A stretch of DNA of 64,000 nucleotides from NCBI GenBank assembly GCA_963835955.1, contig CAWIHZ010000009.1:13313-77312 (forward strand), read 5' to 3'. Source of the DNA: Roseiarcus sp963835955 (GTDB taxonomy: Bacteria; Pseudomonadota; Alphaproteobacteria; Rhizobiales; Beijerinckiaceae). A program made the position numbers and the translations under genes. Below are positions 12,623-22,906 of this stretch, one piece after another; position 1 is the stretch's first letter, and every line of letters begins with the position of its first letter. The notes under the pieces are model-generated. The model saw only the letters and a program-made list of their open reading frames with translations, was not told where the DNA came from and searched no databases.

Positions 12623-13215
12623 CTCTCATCGCCAAAGCGCGATTCGAAATAACAGAAAACGACAATAGGGGAAAATAAAAACCGGAACACGAACGTTCCG
12701 TCTAAAATCCCATCGTCTCATTCCCAATTCCGAACGCCCTTCTAGCGTTGAAAAGACCAGTTTTGCTTCAAACGCATCCGGGGATCTGAGCGGTCAGGCT
12801 CTTGGACCCACGACTGGTTGCTCGGGGCCGGACGACGGATGACGGAAAACGTCGAACGGATCGAAGCTTAGCGCCCCGCCACTCGTCGTTCCTCCCACAG
12901 CCAAACCCCTTTGGGCGCGCCTGCAAGCCTTCATCTCATCCGGCCCTCGACCGAATGCGCTCCCTCTTCACAATGTCAGAGATCGGAAGACAGAGAACAG
13001 GCGCCAGCGGACAGAATAAGTCCTCGCGCCGGCCTTCCGGCCTTCCAAACGCCAGACGCTTGAGGCGCCCGGCGAAACTGATAAAATTGCATCGGAAGGA
13101 TAGGTCTAAATGGGCCAGACGAAAGGCGAGGATCATTCCCCGAAGATCCGAAGAACCAGGAGGGCCCCCTCGCTCTATCTCTCCCGCTGGGCTCCCGCGC
13201 CGCCCGTCCTCCGAA
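12623..13215 (-). other. 23S to tRNA-Ala spacer
   Basis: About 590 bp with no credible gene. Reading frames here do not resemble proteins. It contains the 5' arm of the 23S processing stem (near 12615-12630) and, near 12830-12855, a 'gacggatgacggaaaacg' stretch resembling the hairpins of the neighbouring spacers. Confidence 0.6.
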
Positions 13216-13291
13216 TGGTGGAGCCAGACGGGATCGAACCGACGACCTCATGCTTGCAAAGCACGCGCTCTCCCAACTGAGCTATGGCCCC
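13216..13291 (-). tRNA. tRNA-Ala (UGC)
   Basis: 76 nt including CCA. GGGGCCATAGCTCAGTTGGG at the 5' end, CTTTGCAAG anticodon arm (anticodon TGC) and GGTTCGATCCC T-arm. It is in the spacer position standard for rRNA operons. Confidence 0.97.
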
Positions 13292-13377
13292 GAAGCCGCG
13301 ATCAACGAAAACAGTGCCCAGCGATCAATTTAGAATCTGCGAACTATGACGTTCCAATCCCCGATTACGATCACTGA

Positions 13378-13454
13378 TGGTGGGCCTGGGAGGACTTGAA
13401 CCTCCGACCTCACGCTTATCAAGCGCGCGCTCTAACCAACTGAGCTACAAGCCC
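13378..13454 (-). tRNA. tRNA-Ile (GAU)
   Basis: 77 nt including CCA. GGGCTTGTAGCTCAGTTGG at the 5' end, CTTGATAAG anticodon arm (anticodon GAT) and GGTTCAAGTCC T-arm. It is followed 86 bp later in the transcript by tRNA-Ala. Confidence 0.97.
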
Positions 13455-13455
13455 T

Positions 13456-13528
13456 TGCCAGAGAACGAAGGTCAGAGGACAGGCGACAGAAAAGGGCTTT
13501 TTTCCGTCCTCTGTCGTCCATTCTCCGC
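13456..13528 (-). repeat. Spacer hairpin between 16S and tRNA-Ile
   Basis: A long imperfect inverted repeat: 'gagaacgaaggtcagagga' on one side and 'gtcctctgtcgtccattctc' on the other, with 'agaaaagggcttttttcc' between them. The centre is nearly the same as that of the hairpin near 9581-9610 in the 5S spacer. It may be an RNase III processing site or a dispersed hairpin element. Confidence 0.55.
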
Positions 13529-13696
13529 TTATCTGAAAGAAAGAGAGACGAAGGCGGCGCTCATCCCGCCAAATGCGGCCTCGACTGTGGCCGCTTGATT
13601 CCAAAGCCGCAAATCAAAACATGCCGACCGGGAGGAACAAAAAGCCCTTAAAGCCTTTCATCCCTTTCAGTCCTCTGTTTTCTGATTTCCGAATCC

Positions 13697-15214
<1,518 letters not shown>

Positions 15215-15791
15215 AATTGAGATCCTCGATGCCTGACTGGTCACTTCAACTGGTCACTTCGGCAGAGCCCCGAAAGGCCCCACCCATTCTTGACGAGTTC
15301 CAAACACATCCGCTCTTGAGAAGACCAAACCTGCCAGCCCGCCTCACGACGATCCAACCAGCCAACTCTCCCAAAAGCACGATGATTTCCTTGAAACGTG
15401 ACCGTCAGTTGTCTCTCAAATGCCCTCCCGCCAAACCAAACTTCGAAACCTAAGCCATTCAGCTCAGGCCCAAAATCCAGCCCGACAGAAAAGCAACGCA
15501 AGGACAAAACGCCGCCCACGTCTCTCTTCCTTCCGATGCAATTGTCAAACAGCAGACCGAACTCGGCTCACCAGCCGAATCCGAAACCTCACGAGCGCCG
15601 ACCGCATCCAACGGCACTTCGCCGCGAACGTCGGTTCGAACTCGAAATCGACACACTGCCCCGCTTTCGCGAAGCGAGAACGACCAAAAACGCTCCGTCC
15701 CGCCTCTGAGCCGGGAGGAGTACGCTCAAGGAAGTCCCGAAACCAACCGCCCAGACAGCTACGGAAGCGCGCCACAGCGTTGGAGGAAGCG
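15215..15791 (-). other. Leader of the rRNA operon
   Basis: About 580 bp between the promoter at 15792-15820 and the 16S 5' end. No convincing gene; the open frames here have no protein-like features. A second TTGACA (15543-15548 on the minus strand) has no matching -10 box at the right distance. I did not find a clear boxA. Confidence 0.6.
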
Positions 15792-15820
15792 CATATAGGC
15801 CTGGCCTGCAGGTCTGTCAA
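15792..15820 (-). promoter_or_regulatory. Sigma-70-type promoter of the rRNA operon
   Basis: On the minus strand TTGACA (15815-15820) is followed after exactly 17 bp by TATATG (15792-15797), a near-consensus housekeeping promoter pointing towards 16S. It lies between the rRNA leader and the end of the P450 gene. Confidence 0.75.
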
Positions 15821-15855
15821 CGCACTTCGTCTAAGAAATTTCAGCCCGTTGAAAT

Positions 15856-17250
15856 TTATGCAATTCGGCGCGGCGTGACGTGCATTTTCATTCCGCCCTG
15901 GGGGCGCAACGTCACGCGCTGCCGCGGCATGACGCGGTGTCCTTCGACCAGATCGAATCGGAAGGCGCGAAGGAGATTGGCCAGAAGAATGATCCCTTCC
16001 TGGATTGCGAACGACATACCGATACATACCCGCGGTCCCGCCCCGAAGGGAATGTAGGCGAAGCGGTCGATACGCTCCCGCCGGTCGCTCAAGAATCGAG
16101 ACGGGTCGAAGGCGTCGGGATCGTCCCACAAACCCCGCCGCCGATGCAGCACATAGGGCGACACCACGATTATCGCGCCGGCGGGAATACGCACGCCCAA
16201 CAGCTCGTCGTCGGCGATCGCCTGACGGCTCAGTATCGCCGCCGGCGGATAGAGGCGAAGCGCCTCCTCGAACACCGCGCGGAGCGTTTCGCACCGCTCC
16301 AGCGCGGCGGGACGTTGTGGGTCGAATGCCTGATCGGCGTCCGTTTCGGCGCGATCGCGCCACTCGGGCGTTTGCGAGAGGAGATAAAGGGTCCAGGTCA
16401 GCGCATTCGCGGTGGTCTCGTGGCCGGCGTTGATGAAGGTCACAATGTTGGCCCGAACATCGGCGTCGCGCATGCCAAGTCCGGTCTCTGGGTCCCTCGC
16501 GCCAAGAAGCAAGGTCAAGAGATCCGGCGGCGGTTCGGCGCCGCGGTCGAGTAGCGCCTTGCGGCCATCGACGATGGCGTCGACGGCTGAATCGAAAAAC
16601 GTGAGCGCGGGGCGTCCGCGCAGGCGCCCGATGCGTGGCAGAAAACTGGGGGCGCGCAAGAGATCGAGCGGATCGACGCGGCCGAACGTGTCGAAATAAC
16701 TCGACACCGCTCGCTGAAAGGCGCCGGCGTCCCTGCCGAGCCCCTGAGAAAAAAGCGTCCGCTCGAGCACCTCGAGCGTCATGCGCGACGCCAGTTCGCC
16801 GACATCCGTGACCGCGCCGTCCCGCCGTCGGCTCAGGCGCTCGACCGTGGTCTGCGCCGCTTCCTGCATCGCCGGGCCGAAATCGGCGACATGCCGCGGC
16901 GAGAAGACCGGCGCGATCGAGCGGCGTTGCAGGCGCCAATGGTCGCCGTCGCTGGTCAAAAGCCCGTCGCCGAGTCCAGGCCGCAAGATGCTGAGCTGAA
17001 GATCGTCCTTGCGATAATTGGCGACATTGTCGAGAAAGATCCGTCGAACCGCGGCCGGGTCATGTGCCGCGCCGCGCAGGCCGAGAATGGATCGTCCGAG
17101 CGAGATCGGTCGCTCGAAATCCATTTTGCCCCAAACTTCGATCGGATTGCGCCTCAGCGCGAAAATGGTGGAGAGCGCGCCGCGCGATCTTTCGGATCGC
17201 GGAGGATAAGGAGGGACGAAGAGCTTTGAGGCCTTGAACGCCGCCGACAT
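15856..17250 (-). CDS. Cytochrome P450
   Basis: 464-residue haem monooxygenase. The I-helix oxygen-binding motif AGHETTA, the K-helix ExxR (EEALRLYPP) and the haem-thiolate loop FGAGPRVCIGMSFA with its Cys ligand are all present, and length is normal. I chose the ATG at 17248-17250 (MSAAFKASKLFVPPYPPRS). The frame stays open for 92 residues upstream, but that part is Arg/Ser-rich and lacks P450 character. No signal peptide, so it is soluble. No ferredoxin or reductase gene is adjacent, and the substrate cannot be told from the sequence. It is convergent with nothing and stands alone between the rRNA promoter and recR. Confidence 0.92.
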   Translation of the reverse strand: MSAAFKASKLFVPPYPPRSERSRGALSTIFALRRNPIEVWGKMDFERPISLGRSILGLRGAAHDPAAVRRIFLDNVANYRKDDLQLSILRPGLGDGLLTSDGDHWRLQRRSIAPVFSPRHVADFGPAMQEAAQTTVERLSRRRDGAVTDVGELASRMTLEVLERTLFSQGLGRDAGAFQRAVSSYFDTFGRVDPLDLLRAPSFLPRIGRLRGRPALTFFDSAVDAIVDGRKALLDRGAEPPPDLLTLLLGARDPETGLGMRDADVRANIVTFINAGHETTANALTWTLYLLSQTPEWRDRAETDADQAFDPQRPAALERCETLRAVFEEALRLYPPAAILSRQAIADDELLGVRIPAGAIIVVSPYVLHRRRGLWDDPDAFDPSRFLSDRRERIDRFAYIPFGAGPRVCIGMSFAIQEGIILLANLLRAFRFDLVEGHRVMPRQRVTLRPQGGMKMHVTPRRIA

Positions 17251-17437
17251 GCATACCGCCTTTTTGCGAGACCTCGCGTTTGAGAACCCAGCCCTATAGC
17301 GCCCGGACGACTGTCCCTCCCGCGGCGGAGGCGCGCCAAGCGGGGTTCTGGAAAAGTGGCTGCCGGGCCGCCGACAAAATCCTGTTTCTTCAAAGGACTC
17401 ACTGCAGGCATTCGCGAGCGAGCCAACAAACGTCTGC

Positions 17438-18043
17438 CTAGACCGTCGTGCGCTGCCGCATGGCTGCGGTGAGCGTGCCGTCGTCGAGATAGTCGAGCTC
17501 GCCGCCGACCGGCACGCCGTGGGCAAGCCGCGTCACTCTGACGGCCCGGCCCGCCAGCAGATCGGTGATGTAATGCGCGGTCGTCTGACCGTCCACGGTC
17601 GCGTTGACCGCCAGTATCACCTCGCTCACGTCCCCTTTGCCGACGCGGTCGACCAGGGCGTCGATGTTGAGATCGACGGGGCCGACCCCGTCAAGCGGCG
17701 ACAGCGCGCCGCCGAGCACGTGATAGCGCGCCCTGGTCGCGGCCGCGCGCTCGAGAGCCCAAAGGTCGCCGACCAATTCGACGACGACGATCGTCGCAGC
17801 GTCGCGCCGCTCGTCCGAGCAGATCGTACAGGGATCGCACGAATCGACATTGCCGCAGACCGAGCACGCGACGACGCGCTCCTGCGCGATCCGCATCGCC
17901 TCGGCGAGCGGGGCGAGCAGCGTTTCGCGTTTTCGGATGAGGTGCAACGCCGCCCTGCGGGCCGAACGCGGCCCGAGCCCGGGCAAGCGGGCCAGAAGCT
18001 GGACGAGACGTTCGATATCGGGCCCGGCGACGCTCGAGGACAT
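17438..18043 (-). CDS. recR: Recombination protein RecR
   Basis: 201 residues, normal length. RecR works with RecF/RecO to load RecA on SSB-coated gaps. Order: N-terminal helix-hairpin-helix (LLARLPGLGPRSARRAALHLI), the four-cysteine zinc site (CSVCGNVDSCDPCTIC), then the Toprim domain (VVVELVGDLWALE ... GGALSPLDGVGP) and the C-terminal GVPVGGELDYLDDGTL. It is the last gene of the conserved dnaX-ybaB-recR operon, 7 bp after ybaB. Confidence 0.97.
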   Translation of the reverse strand: MSSSVAGPDIERLVQLLARLPGLGPRSARRAALHLIRKRETLLAPLAEAMRIAQERVVACSVCGNVDSCDPCTICSDERRDAATIVVVELVGDLWALERAAATRARYHVLGGALSPLDGVGPVDLNIDALVDRVGKGDVSEVILAVNATVDGQTTAHYITDLLAGRAVRVTRLAHGVPVGGELDYLDDGTLTAAMRQRTTV

Positions 18044-18050
18044 CGGTTTG

Positions 18051-18371
18051 CTAGAACGGCAGCTTCATGCCGGGCGGAAGCGACAGGCCGGCGGTGAGCG
18101 ACTGCATTTTTTCCGCCGCGGCGCGGTCGGCCTTGGCCTTGGCGTCGGCGAAGGCGGCCACGATCAGGTCTTCCAGCATTTCCTTGTCGGGCGGCGTCAG
18201 CAGCGTCGGATCGATGCGAACGCCCTTCAACTCGCCTTTGGCCGTCAGCCTCAGGCTCACCATGCCTCCGCCCGACTGGCCTTCGACTTCGACTCGCCCG
18301 AGTTCGTCCTGCGCCTCTTGAAGCTTAGCCTGAACAGCCTGGGCCTTTTTCATCATGTTCATGATATCCAT
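18051..18371 (-). CDS. ybaB: YbaB/EbfC nucleoid-associated protein
   Basis: 106 residues from the ATG at 18369-18371 (MDIMNMMKKAQAVQAKLQEAQ). A start 21 bp upstream is possible, but the family begins at MxxMMKKAQ. Small dimeric DNA-binding protein, with an N-terminal helix rich in Lys/Gln followed by GGGMVSLRLTAKGELKGVRI. It lies between dnaX (17 bp upstream) and recR in the usual order. Confidence 0.95.
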   Translation of the reverse strand: MDIMNMMKKAQAVQAKLQEAQDELGRVEVEGQSGGGMVSLRLTAKGELKGVRIDPTLLTPPDKEMLEDLIVAAFADAKAKADRAAAEKMQSLTAGLSLPPGMKLPF

Positions 18372-18388
18372 GGCGGGCCTCACTGGGT

Positions 18389-20182
18389 TCAAGGATCGTC
18401 GTCGATCGCGAGATCGGGTTCAGCATAACCGAATTCGTCATCGGATTGCGTCGCGACCGACGACGGCAAAATTTCCGGCGCCCGCACGTCGACGATGCGC
18501 GCCCCTTTGAACCGCTCCAGCACCTTGCGCACCAGCGGGTGCGCGGCGGCGCTGCTTGCGCGATCGGCTTCGCGCGCGTTCGCCGCCTCGCGCAAGGTCG
18601 CGGTGGCCGCCTCGGCGACCAGGACCACCATCCAGCGCTCGCCGGTCCAATCCTGCAGGCGTCTGGCCAGAGTCTGCGCGAGCGCGGGCGAGGCGCCCTC
18701 GACCAGCGAAAACGAGATGCTTCCTTGCTCGAATCGATCCAGCCGCACGTCCCGCTCCAGAGCCTGAACGAGCTGGATATCCCGCTTGGCGCGCGCGAGC
18801 GCGACCAGATCCTCAAAACGCGCGAGCCGAACCGCGGCGGATTCTGGCGGTGCCAATTCCTTAGGCGCGGCGGCGCGCTCGAATGGGGCCGCGACCGCCG
18901 CCGCGAGACCGATGCGCGCCCGTGGGGCCGCGCCTGAGGGCGGAAGCGACGGCGCGTGGCGAGGGCTCCCGTTGCTCGCCTCGGCGAGCTTGCGAAGCGC
19001 CTCTTCAGGCGGGGGGAGGTCGTACGCGTAGGCGAGACGAATCAACGCCATCTCGGCCGAGGCGAGCGGGCGCGGAGAATTCTTCACGTCATCGACGCCT
19101 TTGAGCAGGATTTGCCAGCCGCGCGTCAGCGCGCCGATGGCCAGCGTGCTGGCGAACTCTCGGCCGCGGCTGCGTTCGGTCTCGCTGACCGCCGGATCCT
19201 CAGCCGCGCCGGGCGCGATTTTGGCGCTCGTGACATAATGACAGAACTCGGCGAGTTCGATCAGTATGTCGGCGGCGTCGGCGCCGGCGCGATGGAGGGA
19301 GCGCATCAGCTCGAGCGCCTCGGCGATCTCGCCTTTCATCGTGTGTTCGAATAGCGCGACGACGTCTCCCCGGTCGGACAGTCCGAGCATGTCGCGAACG
19401 GCGAGCGCGGTGACGCCTTCAGGCCCGCCGCGCGCAATGCCCTGGTCGAGCAGCGACAGCGCGTCGCGCACCGAGCCCTCGGCGACGCGGGCGATCAGCG
19501 CCAGTGCGTCGGATTCGACCGCGACGCCCTCGGCCGCGGAGATCTTGCTTAAATGTTCGATCATCGCGACCGAACCGATGCGCTTCAGATCGAAGCGGAT
19601 GCAGCGCGACCGCACGGTGACTGGAACCTTTTCGATCTCGGTGGTCGCGAACAGGAACTTGACGTGTTCCGGCGGCTCTTCCAGCGTCTTGAGGAGAGCG
19701 TTGAAGGCCGGCTTCGAGAGCATATGAACTTCGTCGATGATGTAGACCTTGGTGCGCGCTGAAACCGGCCGGTAGCGCGCGTTGTCGATGATTTCGCGCA
19801 CGTCGTCGATGCCGGTGTGCGAGGCCGCGTCCATCTCGATAACGTCGACGTGGCGGGAATCCATGATCGCCTGGCAATGGAGGCCGAGTTCTGGCATGTC
19901 GATGCTCGGCCGATCGATCTTTCCGGGCACGTGATAGTTGAAGGCGCGGGCCAGGATGCGCGCCGTCGTCGTCTTGCCGACGCCGCGCACGCCGGTCAGG
20001 ATGTAGGCCTGATGAATGCGGCTGGCGGCAAAGGAATTGGCCAGTGTGCGCACCATCGGCTCCTGGCCAATGAGGTCCTCGAAGCGTTGGGGACGGTATT
20101 TGCGCGCAAGCACCCGATAGGGCGAGCCTGGCGGGGTCGGCGCGAGCGAGGAGGATTCGGCGGGAAAAAGCGAATCATTCAT
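18389..20182 (-). CDS. dnaX: DNA polymerase III subunits gamma/tau
   Basis: 597-residue clamp-loader ATPase. It opens with VLARKYRPQRFEDLIGQEPM, has Walker A GVRGVGKTTTARILARAF, Walker B/DExx in VYIIDEVHMLS, the sensor block FATTEIEKVPVTVRSRC, and an Ala/Pro-rich linker leading to the tau C-terminal domain. One unusual point: the zinc-binding region is altered, with only one of the usual four Cys in the stretch after NYHVPGKIDRPS (LGLHCQAI), a form seen in alphaproteobacteria. First gene of dnaX-ybaB-recR; the SRP RNA gene lies just upstream on the same strand. Confidence 0.97.
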   Translation of the reverse strand: MNDSLFPAESSSLAPTPPGSPYRVLARKYRPQRFEDLIGQEPMVRTLANSFAASRIHQAYILTGVRGVGKTTTARILARAFNYHVPGKIDRPSIDMPELGLHCQAIMDSRHVDVIEMDAASHTGIDDVREIIDNARYRPVSARTKVYIIDEVHMLSKPAFNALLKTLEEPPEHVKFLFATTEIEKVPVTVRSRCIRFDLKRIGSVAMIEHLSKISAAEGVAVESDALALIARVAEGSVRDALSLLDQGIARGGPEGVTALAVRDMLGLSDRGDVVALFEHTMKGEIAEALELMRSLHRAGADAADILIELAEFCHYVTSAKIAPGAAEDPAVSETERSRGREFASTLAIGALTRGWQILLKGVDDVKNSPRPLASAEMALIRLAYAYDLPPPEEALRKLAEASNGSPRHAPSLPPSGAAPRARIGLAAAVAAPFERAAAPKELAPPESAAVRLARFEDLVALARAKRDIQLVQALERDVRLDRFEQGSISFSLVEGASPALAQTLARRLQDWTGERWMVVLVAEAATATLREAANAREADRASSAAAHPLVRKVLERFKGARIVDVRAPEILPSSVATQSDDEFGYAEPDLAIDDDP

Positions 20183-20304
20183 CGCCCGCCTCTCTCTTGC
20201 CCCGCAGGGATCGACCGTCTGGAAGCATCCGGAATTCGCTCAAATAACGCGGCGGTGAAGCGCGATTATAGAAGACCCGCGCCGCGAGCCTAAGCGGCGA
20301 TAAC

Positions 20305-20330
20305 GACGAAAAACGGGAGGTTGGACAAAA
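20305..20330 (-). terminator. Probable ffs terminator formed by a duplicated 3' arm
   Basis: Directly downstream of the SRP RNA (minus strand) is a near-copy of its 3' arm: TTTTGTCCAACCTCCCGT, followed by TTTTTCGTCG. CCAACCTCCCG is a perfect complement of the SRP 5' arm CGGGAGGTTGG, so it can pair with that arm and leave a U-rich tail. It may act as the intrinsic terminator. Confidence 0.5.
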
Positions 20331-20428
20331 GCGGGAAGTTGGACAAAGACCCGCCCTGTCTCGTTAGGGCTGCTTCCTTCCGGACCTGACCCGGTTGGCG
20401 AGCGGTACGTCCTTCGCCAACCTCCCGC
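20331..20428 (-). ncRNA. ffs: Small SRP RNA (4.5S)
   Basis: The minus strand has the universal SRP domain IV loop, GGTCAGGTCCGGAAGGAAGC, in a stem flanked by complementary arms. The outer ends GCGGGAGGTTGG and CCAACTTCCCGC close the hairpin. It is about 98 nt, normal for the bacterial small form, and its place upstream of dnaX is conserved. It binds Ffh and targets membrane proteins to the translocon. Confidence 0.93.
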
Positions 20429-20621
20429 CGCCTATGTGGACCATGACGCCACGGGACGCAAGGGGCGGATCGGACGCGGGGAGCGGAAGAAGAAGCCGGA
20501 CATTTGACCAGGCGTCTCATCCGGACGGGTTTAGAAGCTGTCGACGAGCCCACAGGTTCGTTGGCGGGCCCGAAAATTCTTCCTCGCCGAATCGGGCGCG
20601 ATCCGCTATGGGTCGAATCCC

Positions 20622-22250
20622 ATGGCGCGGTATATCTTCATCACCGGCGGCGTGGTCTCCTCCCTCGGCAAAGGTCTGGCTTCGGCGGCTTTGGGCGCGC
20701 TGTTGCAGGCGCGGGGCTACACGGTCCGCCTGCGCAAGCTTGATCCCTATCTCAACGTGGACCCGGGCACGATGAGCCCGACCCAACACGGCGAGGTGTT
20801 CGTCACCGACGACGGCGCCGAGACCGACCTTGACCTGGGACACTATGAGCGCTTCACCGGGCGCAGCGCCAACCGGCAGGACAACATCACCACCGGCCGC
20901 ATCTATCAGGAGATTATCGCCAAGGAGCGCCGCGGCGATTTCCTCGGCGCGACTGTGCAGGTGATTCCGCACGTCACCAACGCCATCAAGGACTTCATAC
21001 TCGATGGCAACGAGGGGGCCGATTTCGTCCTGGTCGAGATCGGCGGCACCGTCGGCGACATCGAGGGCCTGCCGTTTTTCGAGGCTATCCGGCAGCTCGG
21101 CAACGATCTGCCGCGCGACCATGTCGTCTACATTCACCTGACGCTGCTGCCCTTCATCCCGACCGCAGGCGAACTCAAGACCAAACCGACGCAGCATTCG
21201 GTCAAGGAGCTGCGCTCGATCGGCATCCAACCGCACATTCTGCTCTGCCGCTGCGACCGCGAGATTCCTCGAGAGGAGCGGCGAAAGCTCGGCCTCTTTT
21301 GCAACGTAGGCGAGAGCGCCGTCGTCGAGGCGCGCGACAGCCGATCGATCTACGACGTGCCCGCTCTCTATCACGGGGCGGGGCTCGATCGCGAAGTGCT
21401 CGCCGCCTTCGGCATCGAGCCGGCGCCCAAGCCCGACATGCGCCGCTGGGAAGGCGTTTCGAAGGCGTATCACAATCCCGAGGGGGAGGTGTCGATCGCC
21501 GTCGTCGGCAAATACACCGGGCTCAAGGACGCCTACAAGTCGCTGATCGAGGCGCTGAACCATGGCGGCATGGCCAACAGGGTGCGGGTGAGGCTAGACT
21601 GGATCGAGAGCGAGATTTTCGAAAGCGCCGACCCGGCGCCTCGTCTCGAGGGTGTCAACGGCATTCTCGTGCCCGGGGGCTTCGGCTCGCGCGGGGCGGA
21701 GGGCAAGATTTTGGCGGCGCGCTTCGCCCGCGAGCGGAAGGTGCCGTATTTTGGCATCTGCTTCGGCATGCAGATGGCGGTCATCGAGGCCTGCCGCTCC
21801 CTCGCCGGGGTGACGCAAGCCAATTCCACCGAATTCGGCCCGACCGCCGAACCAGTCGTCGGTCTGATGACCGAGTGGCTTCGGGGCAACGACCTGGAGC
21901 GGCGCCAGGCGGCGGGCGATCTCGGCGGCACCATGCGGCTCGGCGCCTATCGGGCAAACCTCAAGCCCGGCTCGCGGATCGCCACGATCTACGGCGAAAC
22001 GGAAATTTCCGAGCGGCATCGTCATCGCTACGAGGTCAACACCGCCTATCGCGCGGCGCTTGAGGAAAAGGGCCTCGTCTTCGCCGGCATGTCTCCCGAC
22101 GGGCTCTTGCCGGAAACGGTCGAACTCGTCGATCATCCCTGGTTCATCGGGGTGCAATATCATCCCGAGCTCAAATCCCGTCCCTTCGAGCCGCATCCGC
22201 TGTTCGCGAGCTTCATCGCCGCGGCGAAGGCGCAAAGCCGACTAGTGTAA
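20622..22250 (+). CDS. pyrG: CTP synthase
   Basis: 542 residues. Converts UTP to CTP with glutamine as nitrogen donor. The N-terminal synthase domain starts ARYIFITGGVVSSLGKGLAS and contains MSPTQHGEVFVTDDGAETDLDLGHYERF-type signature segments. The C-terminal class I glutamine amidotransferase has the nucleophile Cys in YFGICFGMQ and the His/Glu pair in GVQYHPELKS. Start at the ATG at 20622. Divergent from ffs-dnaX. I see no sign of disruption. Confidence 0.97.
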   Translation: MARYIFITGGVVSSLGKGLASAALGALLQARGYTVRLRKLDPYLNVDPGTMSPTQHGEVFVTDDGAETDLDLGHYERFTGRSANRQDNITTGRIYQEIIAKERRGDFLGATVQVIPHVTNAIKDFILDGNEGADFVLVEIGGTVGDIEGLPFFEAIRQLGNDLPRDHVVYIHLTLLPFIPTAGELKTKPTQHSVKELRSIGIQPHILLCRCDREIPREERRKLGLFCNVGESAVVEARDSRSIYDVPALYHGAGLDREVLAAFGIEPAPKPDMRRWEGVSKAYHNPEGEVSIAVVGKYTGLKDAYKSLIEALNHGGMANRVRVRLDWIESEIFESADPAPRLEGVNGILVPGGFGSRGAEGKILAARFARERKVPYFGICFGMQMAVIEACRSLAGVTQANSTEFGPTAEPVVGLMTEWLRGNDLERRQAAGDLGGTMRLGAYRANLKPGSRIATIYGETEISERHRHRYEVNTAYRAALEEKGLVFAGMSPDGLLPETVELVDHPWFIGVQYHPELKSRPFEPHPLFASFIAAAKAQSRLV

Positions 22251-22374
22251 GGACGTTGCCCACGGGCGGACGGATAGGGTAAGGATCGCCGTCGCGATCC
22301 GAGGCCGGAACGAAGCTTTTGAACCATCTGGATCGTCGCCGGCGCTTCGCGGGCTGGCGTCCCGGCGGAAAATA

Positions 22375-22464
22375 GGAAGGATGGCCGAGTGGTTTAAGGC
22401 AGCGGTCTTGAAAACCGCCGTTGGGGCAACTCAACCGTGAGTTCGAATCTCACTCCTTCCGCCA
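22375..22464 (+). tRNA. tRNA-Ser (UGA)
   Basis: 90 nt including CCA, with a long variable arm as in class II tRNAs. GGAAGGATGGCCGAGTGG at the 5' end, GTCTTGAAAAC anticodon arm (anticodon TGA) and GAGTTCGAATCTC T-arm. An IS66-like element begins 7 bp after it. Confidence 0.96.
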
Positions 22465-22537
22465 ATATAATGTAACCGGGGCAGATTTCCGGGCGGAGGG
22501 GGGAGTCAAGGCCGGCAAAACGTGATTCAAGCTTTGG

Positions 22538-22906
22538 ATGACGGCGCGCATCCCTGATTCGCTTGAGCGGCTTTCGCATCCGGACTTGGTCGGCCTGGTG
22601 CGCGATCTGATCCATGAAGTGACGCGGCTTCGCGCGGAGAACGAGAAACTCGTCGGCGCCCTGGCCAGGTTGAAAATCGAGCATCAGGCGGTCAAGGACG
22701 AGCTTGCGCGGCTGAAGCATCTTCCGCCGCGTCCGCCGCACATGCCTTCGGGCATGGACAAGGCGAGGGACGCGAAAGGGCCGGAGGGCGGCGGCAGTGA
22801 GAAGGGCGGGCGTTCGACGCGGCGGCGCGGCGGTCGAACTCGACAAGCTGACGATTGGCGCAACGGTGGTGGTGAGGGCGAAGGCTCCGGCGGGCTCGCG
22901 CCATAA
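22538..22906 (+). CDS. IS66-like transposase, N-terminal frame (copy 1)
   Basis: 122 residues from MTARIPDSLERLSHPDLVGL. A Leu/Glu-rich coiled-coil stretch (LRAENEKLVGALARLKIEHQ) is followed by a Pro-rich and then an Arg/Gly-rich tail. The tail after about residue 88 is probably out of frame: the catalytic part continues in the +1 frame, through the region 22800-22850. IS66 TnpC proteins also start with a coiled coil. Either an old one-base insertion shared by both copies or true +1 frameshifting would explain the layout. Confidence 0.7.
   Translation: MTARIPDSLERLSHPDLVGLVRDLIHEVTRLRAENEKLVGALARLKIEHQAVKDELARLKHLPPRPPHMPSGMDKARDAKGPEGGGSEKGGRSTRRRGGRTRQADDWRNGGGEGEGSGGLAP

Noticed and set aside
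22250..22374. Hairpin GGATCGC/GCGATCC after pyrG as a terminator
   Set aside because: No T run follows; a 7-bp stem alone is common in DNA this rich in GC.
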